DNA of 8,346 bases from Bacillota bacterium. Lineage in GTDB: Bacteria; Bacillota_I; Bacilli_A; Acholeplasmatales; Acholeplasmataceae. Numbering within the stretch: position 1 is the first letter of the stretch; every line of letters starts with the position of its first letter. Below are positions 1-5,978 of this stretch, in pieces. Where the stretch lies: positions 1-8,346 of the forward strand of contig SBGC01000186.1 in the NCBI GenBank assembly GCA_006226985.1, given 5' to 3'. A model generated the notes under the pieces. The model searched no databases and was not told the origin of the DNA. It saw nothing but the letters and a program-made list of their open reading frames with translations. Both the position numbers and the translations under genes were made by a program.

Positions 1-1338
1 TATTTGGACTTAAGAAGACCTGTGATGCAAGATTATTTAATTAAGCGTCATTGGATTACACAAGCAATCCGTGAAGTCTTAGTCAATGAAGGGTTTTATG
101 AGCTAGAAACACCTATTTTAGGTAAGTCTACACCTGAAGGAGCAAGAGATTACCTTGTCCCATCTAGACTTTATTCAGGTCATTTTTATGCGCTTCCTCA
201 ATCACCACAAATTTATAAACAGTTATTTATGGTTGCTGGTTTTGAAAAATATTTTCAAATTGCACGCTGTTTTAGAGACGAAGATTTAAGAGCTGACCGT
301 CAACCTGAATTTACCCAAGTGGATATTGAAGCATCATTCGTTGATCAAGAGGATATTCAATCACTCATTGAACGGATTTTAGTTCATACGTTTAAAAAGA
401 TTTTAAATGTGGAAGTCAAAGCTCCATTTTTAAGAATGAGCTATGAAGATGCGATGTTAAATTATGGCTCTGATAAACCCGACTTACGTTATGGGTTAAA
501 GATTAATGACTATTCTTCCGTTTTCAAGCCTTTAGATATTCCTTTATTTGCTGGAAAAGACATGATTCGTGGACTACTCGTTGAGAATGGTTCTTTTTCA
601 CGCAAGAGAATGGATCAATTTGGAGAGCTTGTAAAGAAAAATCATGGGGATTCACTGGCTTATCTAAAACTACAAGATGGACAAGTGAGTGGCAGTATAA
701 GTAAATATGTGACTGAATCGATTATCAACCAACTTAATTTAAAAGAAGGATCAACGTTATTTTTAGTACCAGGTTCATTTGAAAACGTGTCACAAGCTCT
801 AGGTGCATTACGTATTGAACTGGCGAATGAACTTAATTTAATTCCTAAAGATACATTTGAGTTCGTTTGGATTGTCGATTGGCCACTTCTTGAATATAAT
901 GAAGATGAGAAGCGTTTTTATGCGAAACATCATCCATTTACAGCACCTGTTGATCCAGAAGCCCTAAGAGATCATCCAAAGGATGCGATGGCAAAGGCAT
1001 ATGATATCGTTTTAAATGGTTATGAAATTGGTGGTGGGTCGATTCGTATCCATCGTCAAGATGTTCAACAACTTATGTTTGATACACTTGGTTTAACAAA
1101 AGAAGAAATCATTCATCGTTTTGGTTTCTTTGTAGATGCACTTAAATATGGTACACCTCCTCATGGTGGTTTAGCATTAGGTTTGGATCGCATTGTCATG
1201 ATGATGACAAATACATCAAATATTAAAGATGTTGTAGCATTCCCTAAGACACAAAGTGCGAAAGACATGATGATGTCTGCACCAAGCGATGTTGAAGAAA
1301 TTCAACTTGAAGAATTACATATAAAGGTGAGTGAATAA
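1..1338 (+). CDS. aspS: Aspartyl-tRNA synthetase, 5'-truncated by window edge
   Basis: Class II aminoacyl-tRNA synthetase that charges tRNA-Asp with aspartate in the cytoplasm. The reading frame is open from base 1 (Tyr-Leu-Asp-Leu-Arg-Arg, the YLDLRR element found about 140 residues into bacterial AspRS), so the N-terminal anticodon-binding OB domain lies outside the window and the TTG at position 4 is not a real start. In the visible 445 residues, motif 1 covers about 24-42 (with ETPIL). It is followed by TPEGARDYLVPSR and the PQSPQ loop. Motif 2 covers about 85-110 (CFRDEDLRADRQPEF), the bacterial GAD insertion about 174-280, the GYEIGGGSIRIHR element lies downstream, and motif 3 is at about 389-401 (GLALGLDR, Arg397). 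The C-terminus has the family tail DVVAFPKTQSA...APS. It stops 1 nt before msrA, so it is the first visible gene of the operon. Whether it is discriminating or also charges tRNA-Asn depends largely on residues in the missing N-terminal domain. Identity is very secure. Confidence 0.97.
   Translation, partial: YLDLRRPVMQDYLIKRHWITQAIREVLVNEGFYELETPILGKSTPEGARDYLVPSRLYSGHFYALPQSPQIYKQLFMVAGFEKYFQIARCFRDEDLRADRQPEFTQVDIEASFVDQEDIQSLIERILVHTFKKILNVEVKAPFLRMSYEDAMLNYGSDKPDLRYGLKINDYSSVFKPLDIPLFAGKDMIRGLLVENGSFSRKRMDQFGELVKKNHGDSLAYLKLQDGQVSGSISKYVTESIINQLNLKEGSTLFLVPGSFENVSQALGALRIELANELNLIPKDTFEFVWIVDWPLLEYNEDEKRFYAKHHPFTAPVDPEALRDHPKDAMAKAYDIVLNGYEIGGGSIRIHRQDVQQLMFDTLGLTKEEIIHRFGFFVDALKYGTPPHGGLALGLDRIVMMMTNTSNIKDVVAFPKTQSAKDMMMSAPSDVEEIQLEELHIKVSE
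1323..1331 (+). promoter_or_regulatory. Ribosome binding site deciding the msrA start
   Basis: AAAGGTGAG lies inside the last codons of aspS. Its AGGTGA core ends 9 nt before the ATG at 1340. An upstream in-frame GTG at 1331 is part of this Shine-Dalgarno sequence and would add three residues before the normal MsrA N-terminus, so the ATG is preferred. Confidence 0.7.
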
Positions 1339-1339
1339 T

Positions 1340-1837
1340 ATGAAGAGTATTGTACTAGCAGGTGGATGTTTTTGGGGTGTTGAGGCTTATTTTCAACAAT
1401 TAAAAGGCGTAACAGACACATCCGTTGGTTATGTTGATGGCAACAAAAGAAATCCAACATATCAAGAAGTATGTCATGGCGGAGCGACACATGCTGAAGC
1501 ATGTCAAGTTTTTTATGATGAGAATGTCATTTCTTTAGACCATATATTAGACCACTTTTTTAGAATCATTAACCCATTTTCATTAAATCGTCAAGGTCAT
1601 GATATTGGTTCACAATATCGTAGTGGTATTTATTTAGATGATGAAAATGATCGTGGGTCTATCGAGTTATTTATGAAAAACTACTTTAAAGATGATTTAA
1701 AGAAAGTTCAAACAAAAATCAAAGTTAATCACGACTATGATTTGGCTGAAACATATCATCAAGATTATTTAATTAAGAATCCTGGTGGATACTGTCATGT
1801 CAATTTAGGTCTTGCAAAAGCTGAGGAGAGAAAATAA
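1340..1837 (+). CDS. msrA: Peptide methionine (S)-S-oxide reductase MsrA
   Basis: Reduces methionine-S-sulfoxide, free or in proteins, back to methionine; a cytoplasmic repair enzyme normally recycled by thioredoxin. The 165-residue product is a single MsrA domain with no fused MsrB. Visible motifs are GGCFWGVE with the catalytic Cys10, NPTY with Tyr41, HAEA with Glu53, and the [10 protein letters not shown] segment with Tyr93. By alignment with E. coli MsrA (Cys51, Tyr82, Glu94, Tyr134) these are the nucleophile and the substrate-activating residues. Cys152 in the C-terminal GYCHVNL is the likely resolving cysteine, and Cys45 and Cys55 are also present. The ATG at 1340 gives the usual short N-terminus directly before the catalytic motif. 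The stop overlaps the next start as TAATG, so translation is probably coupled to the deaminase gene. No msrB is visible in the window. Identity is very secure. Confidence 0.96.
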   Translation: MKSIVLAGGCFWGVEAYFQQLKGVTDTSVGYVDGNKRNPTYQEVCHGGATHAEACQVFYDENVISLDHILDHFFRIINPFSLNRQGHDIGSQYRSGIYLDDENDRGSIELFMKNYFKDDLKKVQTKIKVNHDYDLAETYHQDYLIKNPGGYCHVNLGLAKAEERK

Positions 1838-2310
1838 TGCGCGATGTTTATATTTCATGGGACCAGTATTTCATGGGTGTGGCAAAACTATCTGCGCTAC
1901 GCAGTAAGGATCCTAACACACAAGTTGGTGCATGTATCATCAATCAAGATAAACGAATCGTTGGTATTGGATATAATGGTCTACCAAGAGGTTGTGCAGA
2001 TGATGTTTTTCCATGGAAAAGTGAAGGCGAATATATCGACACCAAGTATCCATATGTTGTGCATGCAGAAGCGAATGCTATTTTAAATGCGACTCAGAAT
2101 TTAAAAGGATCAACCATTTATGTAACGCTTTTTCCATGTAATGAATGTGCAAAATTGATTATTCAAAGCGGTATTAAAGAAATCGTTTTTGAATCTGATA
2201 AATATAAAGATAGTGAACATTTTGCAGCTGCAATGAAAATGTTTAAAGCAGCTAATATCAACCTTAGAAAGGTTGAAGTGGGTGAGCTTAGTTATGCTCA
2301 AACTCCTTAA
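1837..2310 (+). CDS. comEB: dCMP deaminase (ComEB-type cytidine/deoxycytidylate deaminase)
   Basis: Zinc enzyme converting dCMP to dUMP, which feeds thymidylate synthesis. The product is 157 residues, a normal length for the family. The zinc site reads HAEANAI (His76, with Glu78 as proton shuttle) and PCNECAK (Cys101 and Cys104). Upstream elements [10 protein letters not shown] (25-34) and GYNGLPRG (45-52) are typical of dCMP deaminases rather than of tRNA-adenosine or free-cytidine deaminases. The start has a good Shine-Dalgarno sequence, GAGGAGAG at 1823-1830, 6 nt before the ATG, and the gene overlaps the msrA stop by 1 nt. The symbol follows the Bacillus orthologue; in Bacillus the gene sits in a competence operon, but nothing here points to DNA uptake. 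Its 3' end overlaps the next gene by 17 nt. Identity is secure; use of dCTP/dTTP as allosteric effectors is known for the family and not visible here. Confidence 0.94.
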   Translation: MRDVYISWDQYFMGVAKLSALRSKDPNTQVGACIINQDKRIVGIGYNGLPRGCADDVFPWKSEGEYIDTKYPYVVHAEANAILNATQNLKGSTIYVTLFPCNECAKLIIQSGIKEIVFESDKYKDSEHFAAAMKMFKAANINLRKVEVGELSYAQTP

Positions 2311-3289
2311 AACATACAAAAAGTTCATCTTGTTGATGTTACTGCCTTATTTGGCAGTACTTTTTGTCTTAGTATATCCCACATCATATTCAGTGACCGC
2401 TCCTGGTGGATTAACACCTGTTGAAGATTTTATTGATATTGAGGGTGTTGATCTAAATGATAATTTTTACACCATCTATGTTTACTCATATTATCCCATC
2501 ACGTTATTTCAGTCATGGATACTTCAAAATGATTCACGGATGGATATTGATCCCATAACACCTGTTGAAAAAGATACATCAGCGTATGAAAACTATTTAA
2601 AGGGTCAATTAGCGAAACATGTTTCTCTTAAAAATTCAATCATTAGTGCATATGAATTGGCTGCCGAAAAAAATGATGAAGTAACAATTAATTATGAATT
2701 TACGGGTCTTTATATTTATACGAGACCTAGCAGAGTTTCTGAACTAAGAATTGGTGATCACATTGTTAAAATAGATGGACAATCTTATGAAGGTATGACA
2801 CCTACTGATTTCTATAATTTACTCGATCTAAATTCATTTACAATAACTATTCGAAGAACGCGTGATGGTGAACCTTATGAGTTTGATGTCACATATGAAA
2901 AGGAAGAAGCGGATGTTAGTTTTAGTTTTTATGTGAGATATGATATCTTAAATGCGACTCCTGCATTTGATTTGCCTGGACTAAACCAAATTGTAGGTGG
3001 TCCTAGTGGCGGATTATTACAAACACTTACATTATACTCAAGTTTAGTAAATATAAACATTGGTGATGACAAAATTTCAGGTACAGGAACGATTTCTGTG
3101 AATGGAAACGTTGGAAGAATTGGTGGTATCACACAAAAAATATATACTGCACAATATGAAAATGTCGACATATTTTTTATTCCAGAATCTCACTATTCAG
3201 AGATAGAAAACATGGATTTTGATTTCGAAATTGTGCCTGTTTCTACTCTTAGAGAGGCGGTTGAATGGTTATATGACTACTATAATTGA
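2294..3289 (+). CDS. ylbL: Membrane-anchored PDZ-Lon serine protease, YlbL/DdcP type
   Basis: The 331-residue product has the YlbL order: a basic start and one N-terminal membrane helix (about 11-28), an extracytoplasmic region beginning [10 protein letters not shown], a PDZ domain at about 133-205 ([13 protein letters not shown] at 150-162), and a C-terminal Lon-type S16 protease domain. The catalytic pair is visible: Ser238 in GGPSGGL and Lys282 in GGITQKI, 44 residues apart as expected for the Lon Ser-Lys dyad, with [17 protein letters not shown] between them. There is no AAA+ ATPase domain, so this is not Lon itself. In Bacillus subtilis YlbL (DdcP) cleaves a cell-division inhibitor during recovery from DNA damage; the substrate here is unknown. 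The ATG at 2294 was chosen over an in-frame TTG at 2273 because GGGTGAG (2280-2286) lies 7 nt upstream and it gives a compact signal-anchor start. It overlaps comEB by 17 nt and the next gene by 17 nt. The PDZ sequence is divergent, but the protease domain is intact. It ends in TGA. Confidence 0.88.
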   Translation: MLKLLKTYKKFILLMLLPYLAVLFVLVYPTSYSVTAPGGLTPVEDFIDIEGVDLNDNFYTIYVYSYYPITLFQSWILQNDSRMDIDPITPVEKDTSAYENYLKGQLAKHVSLKNSIISAYELAAEKNDEVTINYEFTGLYIYTRPSRVSELRIGDHIVKIDGQSYEGMTPTDFYNLLDLNSFTITIRRTRDGEPYEFDVTYEKEEADVSFSFYVRYDILNATPAFDLPGLNQIVGGPSGGLLQTLTLYSSLVNINIGDDKISGTGTISVNGNVGRIGGITQKIYTAQYENVDIFFIPESHYSEIENMDFDFEIVPVSTLREAVEWLYDYYN

Positions 3290-3659
3290 TCGCATCTTTA
3301 AATTCTTTCATCGCTATCGAAAGTTAGCGAAAATGATTGATCACAAAACACGCACTAAAAACATCGTTAAGTCTGTTTTAAGTTCGATGTTACTTGCTTT
3401 ATTTGTCTTACTTCCGTTCGTCATTTTGGTGATTAACATGTTTATATATAGTAAACTTACGTTTATTTTAGCAATGGTTTTAGTTTTATTAGCTTTAATA
3501 TGGTGTTTGCTCTATTATGCATTTTATTATAAAATATTAAAGTACTACCATCCAGAAATTGAAAGTATTAATACAAAAATACCTCAATTTGTGGAATCAT
3601 CAATCATGATGTTTTTCATGCTTGTTTTAGGAATTGTTGTTTTATCTGTCATATTTTGA
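3273..3659 (+). CDS. Unrecognised small integral membrane protein, three predicted helices
   Basis: I do not recognise this 128-residue protein. It begins with about 34 mostly basic residues (many Lys/Arg between 10 and 33), followed by three hydrophobic stretches at about 35-58, 62-86 and 109-128. The last runs to the very C-terminus. The charge pattern suggests the N-terminus is cytoplasmic and the C-terminus outside. Between helices 2 and 3 is a short polar segment (about 87-108) containing YYHPEIESINTKIPQF. There are no cysteine pairs, nucleotide-binding motifs or catalytic signatures that I can see. The ATG at 3273 overlaps the protease gene by 17 nt, and GAGAGG at 3252-3257 gives a rather long spacing. 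A TTG at 3261 would add four residues and cannot be excluded. The stop TGA overlaps the lspA ribosome binding site. Its position between a membrane protease and lspA, with base composition like its neighbours, suggests a co-expressed membrane factor, but no function can be assigned. Confidence 0.8.
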   Translation: MTTIIDRIFKFFHRYRKLAKMIDHKTRTKNIVKSVLSSMLLALFVLLPFVILVINMFIYSKLTFILAMVLVLLALIWCLLYYAFYYKILKYYHPEIESINTKIPQFVESSIMMFFMLVLGIVVLSVIF

Positions 3660-3668
3660 GGTGTCCAC

Positions 3669-4190
3669 ATGATTATAGGAATTGTTTTCATTATTATTGC
3701 TTTAGCTTTTGATCAAATCACGAAACAGCTTGCTTATATATTCTTATATCAAGAACCTACATCAAAGCTTGTTGTACTAATACCCGAAGTACTTGAAGTG
3801 ACTTTTGCTAAAAATACAGCTGCTGCTTATGGCATGTTTGAAGGTCAAACATGGCTGTTTTATATTGTTACTGTTATTGCTTTAGGCATGTTTGGTTACT
3901 TATATAAAGATGTCAATTTTAAAACAAAGAAAATATATAGTATCTCTATTGTGTTATTTATCGCAGGAACTTTAGGTAATTTTATCGATCGTATCTTTTT
4001 AGGATATGTCATTGATTTCATGCGATTCCCATTTTTAGTGTATATCGTGGGAGATCTCGGACGTTTCACGAATAACTGGGCGGATATGTTTTTAAGTGCA
4101 GCCATTGTACTTTTTGCTATTGATTTGTTCTTTTTTGAATCAAAACGATTGAAAAAGGAGAAAATTGAACATGAAGCACATCAAGATTGA
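3669..4190 (+). CDS. lspA: Lipoprotein signal peptidase (signal peptidase II)
   Basis: Membrane aspartyl protease that removes the signal peptide from diacylglyceryl-modified prolipoproteins. The 173-residue product has four hydrophobic segments and the family boxes in order: FDQITK (Asp15), KNTAAAYGMF (Asn49), AGTLGNFIDR (100-108), GYVIDF with Asp116, and NWAD with Asp139. Asp116 and Asp139 are the likely catalytic pair, corresponding to the two essential aspartates of known LspA enzymes. The segment before the last aspartate, GDLGRFTNNWAD, departs from the usual FNxAD wording but keeps the NxAD core. The tail is highly charged (KRLKKEK...). The ATG is 5 nt after GAGGTG (3658-3663), which itself overlaps the stop of the upstream gene, indicating coupled translation. 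It ends in TGA and overlaps the pseudouridine synthase gene by 20 nt. The lspA-then-RluA-family order matches the Bacillus lspA-ylyB pair. Confidence 0.96.
   Translation: MIIGIVFIIIALAFDQITKQLAYIFLYQEPTSKLVVLIPEVLEVTFAKNTAAAYGMFEGQTWLFYIVTVIALGMFGYLYKDVNFKTKKIYSISIVLFIAGTLGNFIDRIFLGYVIDFMRFPFLVYIVGDLGRFTNNWADMFLSAAIVLFAIDLFFFESKRLKKEKIEHEAHQD
4155..4160 (+). promoter_or_regulatory. Ribosome binding site for the RluD-type gene
   Basis: AAGGAG lies within the last codons of lspA. The spacing to the ATG at 4171 is 10 nt, while the in-frame TTG at 4165 would be only 4 nt away, so the ATG is favoured. The site lies in translated sequence, so ribosomes on lspA must pass over it. Confidence 0.65.
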
Positions 4191-5085
4191 TAAAGATTAT
4201 CAAGGAATAAGACTAGACATTTTTCTACTCGAACACTATTTTAAAGATAAAAGTCGAAGTTATGTTCAACAACTCATCAAAGATGAACATATTCAAGTCA
4301 ACAACGAAAAGATTAAAACAGGCTATTTATTAAAGGCACAAGATGATATAACTATCAAAGAAGTAGAACCTGAAAAACTTAATATTCAACCTGTCGATTT
4401 ACAATTAGATATCATCTATGAGGATGAAGATCTTCTTGTTATTAATAAACCACAAGGTCTCGTAGTCCACCCTGCATCAAGCTATAAGGAACCAACACTT
4501 GTTCATGGATTACTTCACCAAGTAGATGAATTATCATCGATTAATGGTGTGATTAGACCCGGAATCGTTCACCGTATTGATAAGGACACATCTGGTTTAC
4601 TAGTAGTTGCGAAAAACGATGAGACACATCGAAAGTTAAGTGAAGATTTAAGTAAGCACGAGATCGAACGCGTTTATCTTGCAATCACTTATGGTGTGAT
4701 TACAGAAAATGAAGGAACAATAAACGCTCCAATAGCAAGACATCCTAAAAATAGATTAAAAATGGCCGTTTTACCCGATGGTAAAGCTGCAGTTACACAT
4801 TTTAAAGTGTTAGAAAGATATGAAAAAAACACACTCATCGAGTGTCGTCTAGAAACAGGAAGAACTCATCAAATTAGAGTCCATATGCAGTTTATTCACC
4901 ATCCAATTCTAGGAGATCCCATCTACGGGCCTAAAGAAGTCATTGGTGATGAAGGACAGTTTTTACATGCTAAAGAGTTATCGTTTTATCATCCGATAAA
5001 AAAAGAGCATATGACATTTCATGCCCCTATGCCCGAATCATTTCAAAAAATGATTGAAAAACTTAAGTCAAATTCTGTTTCGTAA
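4171..5085 (+). CDS. rluD: RluA-family 23S rRNA pseudouridine synthase (RluD/YlyB type)
   Basis: Isomerises specific uridines to pseudouridine in large-subunit rRNA. The 304-residue product has an N-terminal S4 RNA-binding domain at about 13-62 (RLDIFLLEHY...SYVQQLIKDEHIQVN), then the RluA catalytic domain. The domain opens with LVINKPQGLVVHPA at about 89-102 and carries the signature GIVHRIDKDTSGLLVVAKN, in which Asp137 is the expected catalytic aspartate. A later conserved element is GRTHQIRVHM (Arg231 onward), followed by HHPILGDPIYG. The S4 domain, length and position after lspA point to the RluD/YlyB branch rather than to RluA or RluC, but the exact uridine targets cannot be read from sequence. 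It overlaps lspA by 20 nt and is the last gene of the + strand string. Its 3' end overlaps rnhC tail to tail by 23 nt, and a good terminator hairpin follows 20 nt after the stop. Confidence 0.93.
   Translation: MKHIKIDKDYQGIRLDIFLLEHYFKDKSRSYVQQLIKDEHIQVNNEKIKTGYLLKAQDDITIKEVEPEKLNIQPVDLQLDIIYEDEDLLVINKPQGLVVHPASSYKEPTLVHGLLHQVDELSSINGVIRPGIVHRIDKDTSGLLVVAKNDETHRKLSEDLSKHEIERVYLAITYGVITENEGTINAPIARHPKNRLKMAVLPDGKAAVTHFKVLERYEKNTLIECRLETGRTHQIRVHMQFIHHPILGDPIYGPKEVIGDEGQFLHAKELSFYHPIKKEHMTFHAPMPESFQKMIEKLKSNSVS
4998..5026 (-). terminator. rnhC: Candidate intrinsic terminator for rnhC, inside the 3' end of rluD
   Basis: Read on the minus strand, GGGCAT (5026-5021) can pair with ATGCTC (5010-5005) with one G-U pair around a 10-nt loop, and seven T residues follow immediately (5004-4998). 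It starts 37 nt after the rnhC stop. The stem is short, so this is a moderate call; the uninterrupted T tract directly at the base of the stem is its best support. Confidence 0.42.
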
Positions 5086-5920
5086 CATTCTTATAATTCA
5101 TTTTGGCAATGAGCTCTAATTTGCTCTTGCCTTTTGTTTCTACAATGAGTTTGATTTGCTCATCAACATCTTTGCTCGCACCTTTTAAAAGGGGAACACC
5201 TATTTTTTCACTGTATTCTGACATTTTCACTAAGAAAGCATAACGTGCAATAATCGATGCAGCTGCAACACTTAGATGAACAGATTCAGCTCGAACGTGA
5301 AAATCGATATCTCGATAAATTAGGGTTTCTTCTTTAATATAATTAAAGTATAATTGAGGTGTACAGAATTGGTCAACGATCACTGGAACAGGTTCAGATA
5401 GCTTTGAAGTTGTCTTAATAATGGCTTGATTGTGTAATAAAGCTTTAATTTTATTCAAGTTATAACCTTGTCCTGTAAGCTTATTATATTTTTGCGGTGT
5501 TAAAATAAGTAAAGAGTGAACTAATTTCTTAGCAATTTTTGGTGCAATCGCAATAATCGCTTTATCATTCATATTCTTCGAATCTCTTACGTTGAGTGAC
5601 TCTAAATAGGCGATATCAGTTGCACTTGCATAAAGTGAACAAACGACAATCGGACCAAAAACATCACCGGTACCGACTTCATCAGAACCAACTGCAGCAT
5701 AGTCTTCTCGATTTAAATGTTTTTTAATGGTAATAAGTTCATGTGTGACTTCTTTACCTTGGAGTAATACCTTACCTGTTTTATATGCAAGAATGTCAAT
5801 CCCATTGTGCTCTGCATGAAAAAGCAAATAGGGATTCGTATCCTCTATTTGATGGTATTGGTAAACTTTGTTCAATTTTTCCAGCTCTGTCTCTGTTACT
5901 GAGATTGTATAATGCTTCAT
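5063..5920 (-). CDS. rnhC: Ribonuclease HIII
   Basis: Endonuclease that cuts the RNA strand of RNA-DNA hybrids such as R-loops and primer remnants in the cytoplasm. The 285-residue product has an N-terminal TBP-like substrate-binding region (about 1-70), which separates RNase HIII from RNase HII, followed by the RNase H fold. Visible catalytic elements are GSDEVGTGDVFGP (Asp80, Glu81), the RDSKNM element at 112-117, Asp183 in VIVDQFC, and Glu212 in RAESVHLSVAAASIIAR. This is the DEDE set known for RNase HIII. The ATG has AGGTG on the minus strand (5930-5926) 5 nt upstream and an extended -10 promoter behind it. The gene is convergent with the rluD gene, overlapping its last 23 nt, and divergent from mutS2. 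No RNase HI or HII gene is visible here. Identity is very secure. Confidence 0.96.
   Translation of the reverse strand: MKHYTISVTETELEKLNKVYQYHQIEDTNPYLLFHAEHNGIDILAYKTGKVLLQGKEVTHELITIKKHLNREDYAAVGSDEVGTGDVFGPIVVCSLYASATDIAYLESLNVRDSKNMNDKAIIAIAPKIAKKLVHSLLILTPQKYNKLTGQGYNLNKIKALLHNQAIIKTTSKLSEPVPVIVDQFCTPQLYFNYIKEETLIYRDIDFHVRAESVHLSVAAASIIARYAFLVKMSEYSEKIGVPLLKGASKDVDEQIKLIVETKGKSKLELIAKMNYKNVTKQNLT
5105..5140 (+). terminator. Intrinsic terminator of the aspS-rluD gene string, inside rnhC
   Basis: On the plus strand GGCAATGAGC (5105-5114) pairs with GCTCTTGCC (5123-5131), leaving one bulged T at 5110 and an 8-nt loop. The T-rich run TTTTGTTTC follows (5132-5140). It sits 20 nt after the rluD stop, where a terminator for the operon is expected, although these bases also encode C-terminal residues of rnhC on the other strand. 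On the minus strand the hairpin is followed by AAAATGAATT rather than a T tract, so the signal is directional. Confidence 0.6.
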
Positions 5921-5941
5921 TTTTTCACCTGCATATACATC

Positions 5942-5948
5942 TATTATA
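5942..5948 (+). promoter_or_regulatory. mutS2: Candidate -10 element for mutS2
   Basis: TATTATA reads as a -10 box with one mismatch to consensus in the six bases 5942-5947. A start near 5954 would give a leader of about 25 nt that includes the mutS2 Shine-Dalgarno at 5966-5972. I see no good -35 box (the region 17 nt upstream is a T run), so the assignment rests on position and on the lack of any other gene upstream on this strand. Confidence 0.4.
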
Positions 5949-5951
5949 GCA
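5943..5951 (-). promoter_or_regulatory. rnhC: Extended -10 promoter of rnhC
   Basis: On the minus strand TGCTATAAT is a perfect -10 hexamer with the TGn extension. Transcription would start near 5936 and give a leader of about 16 nt with the AGGTG ribosome binding site at 5930-5926. No clear -35 hexamer is seen at 17-nt spacing; the bases there read CACCTT and overlap the mutS2 ribosome binding site on the opposite strand. An extended -10 often compensates for a weak -35. Confidence 0.65.
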
Positions 5952-5978
5952 CAAATTTACAAAATAAGGTGACCAAAC

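Noticed and set aside
4..1338. TTG at position 4 as the aspS start
   Set aside because: The frame is open from base 1 and the protein begins in the YLDLRR element, which lies well inside bacterial AspRS. The real start is outside the window.
1..1338. Calling AspRS discriminating or non-discriminating
   Set aside because: The residues usually used are in the N-terminal anticodon-binding domain, which is outside the window.
1844..2086. 80-residue plus-strand frame overlapping the start of the dCMP deaminase gene
   Set aside because: It is an out-of-frame shadow of a strongly conserved enzyme and has no ribosome binding site of its own.
2273..2293. Upstream TTG start for the YlbL-type protease
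   Set aside because: It would place the GGGTGAG ribosome binding site inside the coding start and add seven residues before an already normal signal-anchor N-terminus.
2929..3171. Minus-strand 80-residue open frame opposite the protease gene
   Set aside because: It lies wholly antisense to the conserved Lon domain, has no ribosome binding site or recognisable product, and its low-complexity Pro-rich translation is what antisense of this region gives. The other short antisense and out-of-frame ORFs were rejected on the same grounds.
5036..5055. Perfect 8-bp inverted repeat AATCATTT/AAATGATT in the rluD 3' end as a terminator
   Set aside because: The stem is nearly all A-T, and neither strand has a T tract after it (plus continues GAAAAACTT, minus continues CGGGCATAGG). 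It may be chance within codons.
5921..5978. Riboswitch or structured leader upstream of mutS2 or rnhC
   Set aside because: The whole spacer is 58 nt and is occupied by two ribosome binding sites and the promoter core, leaving leaders of about 16-25 nt, too short for a riboswitch.
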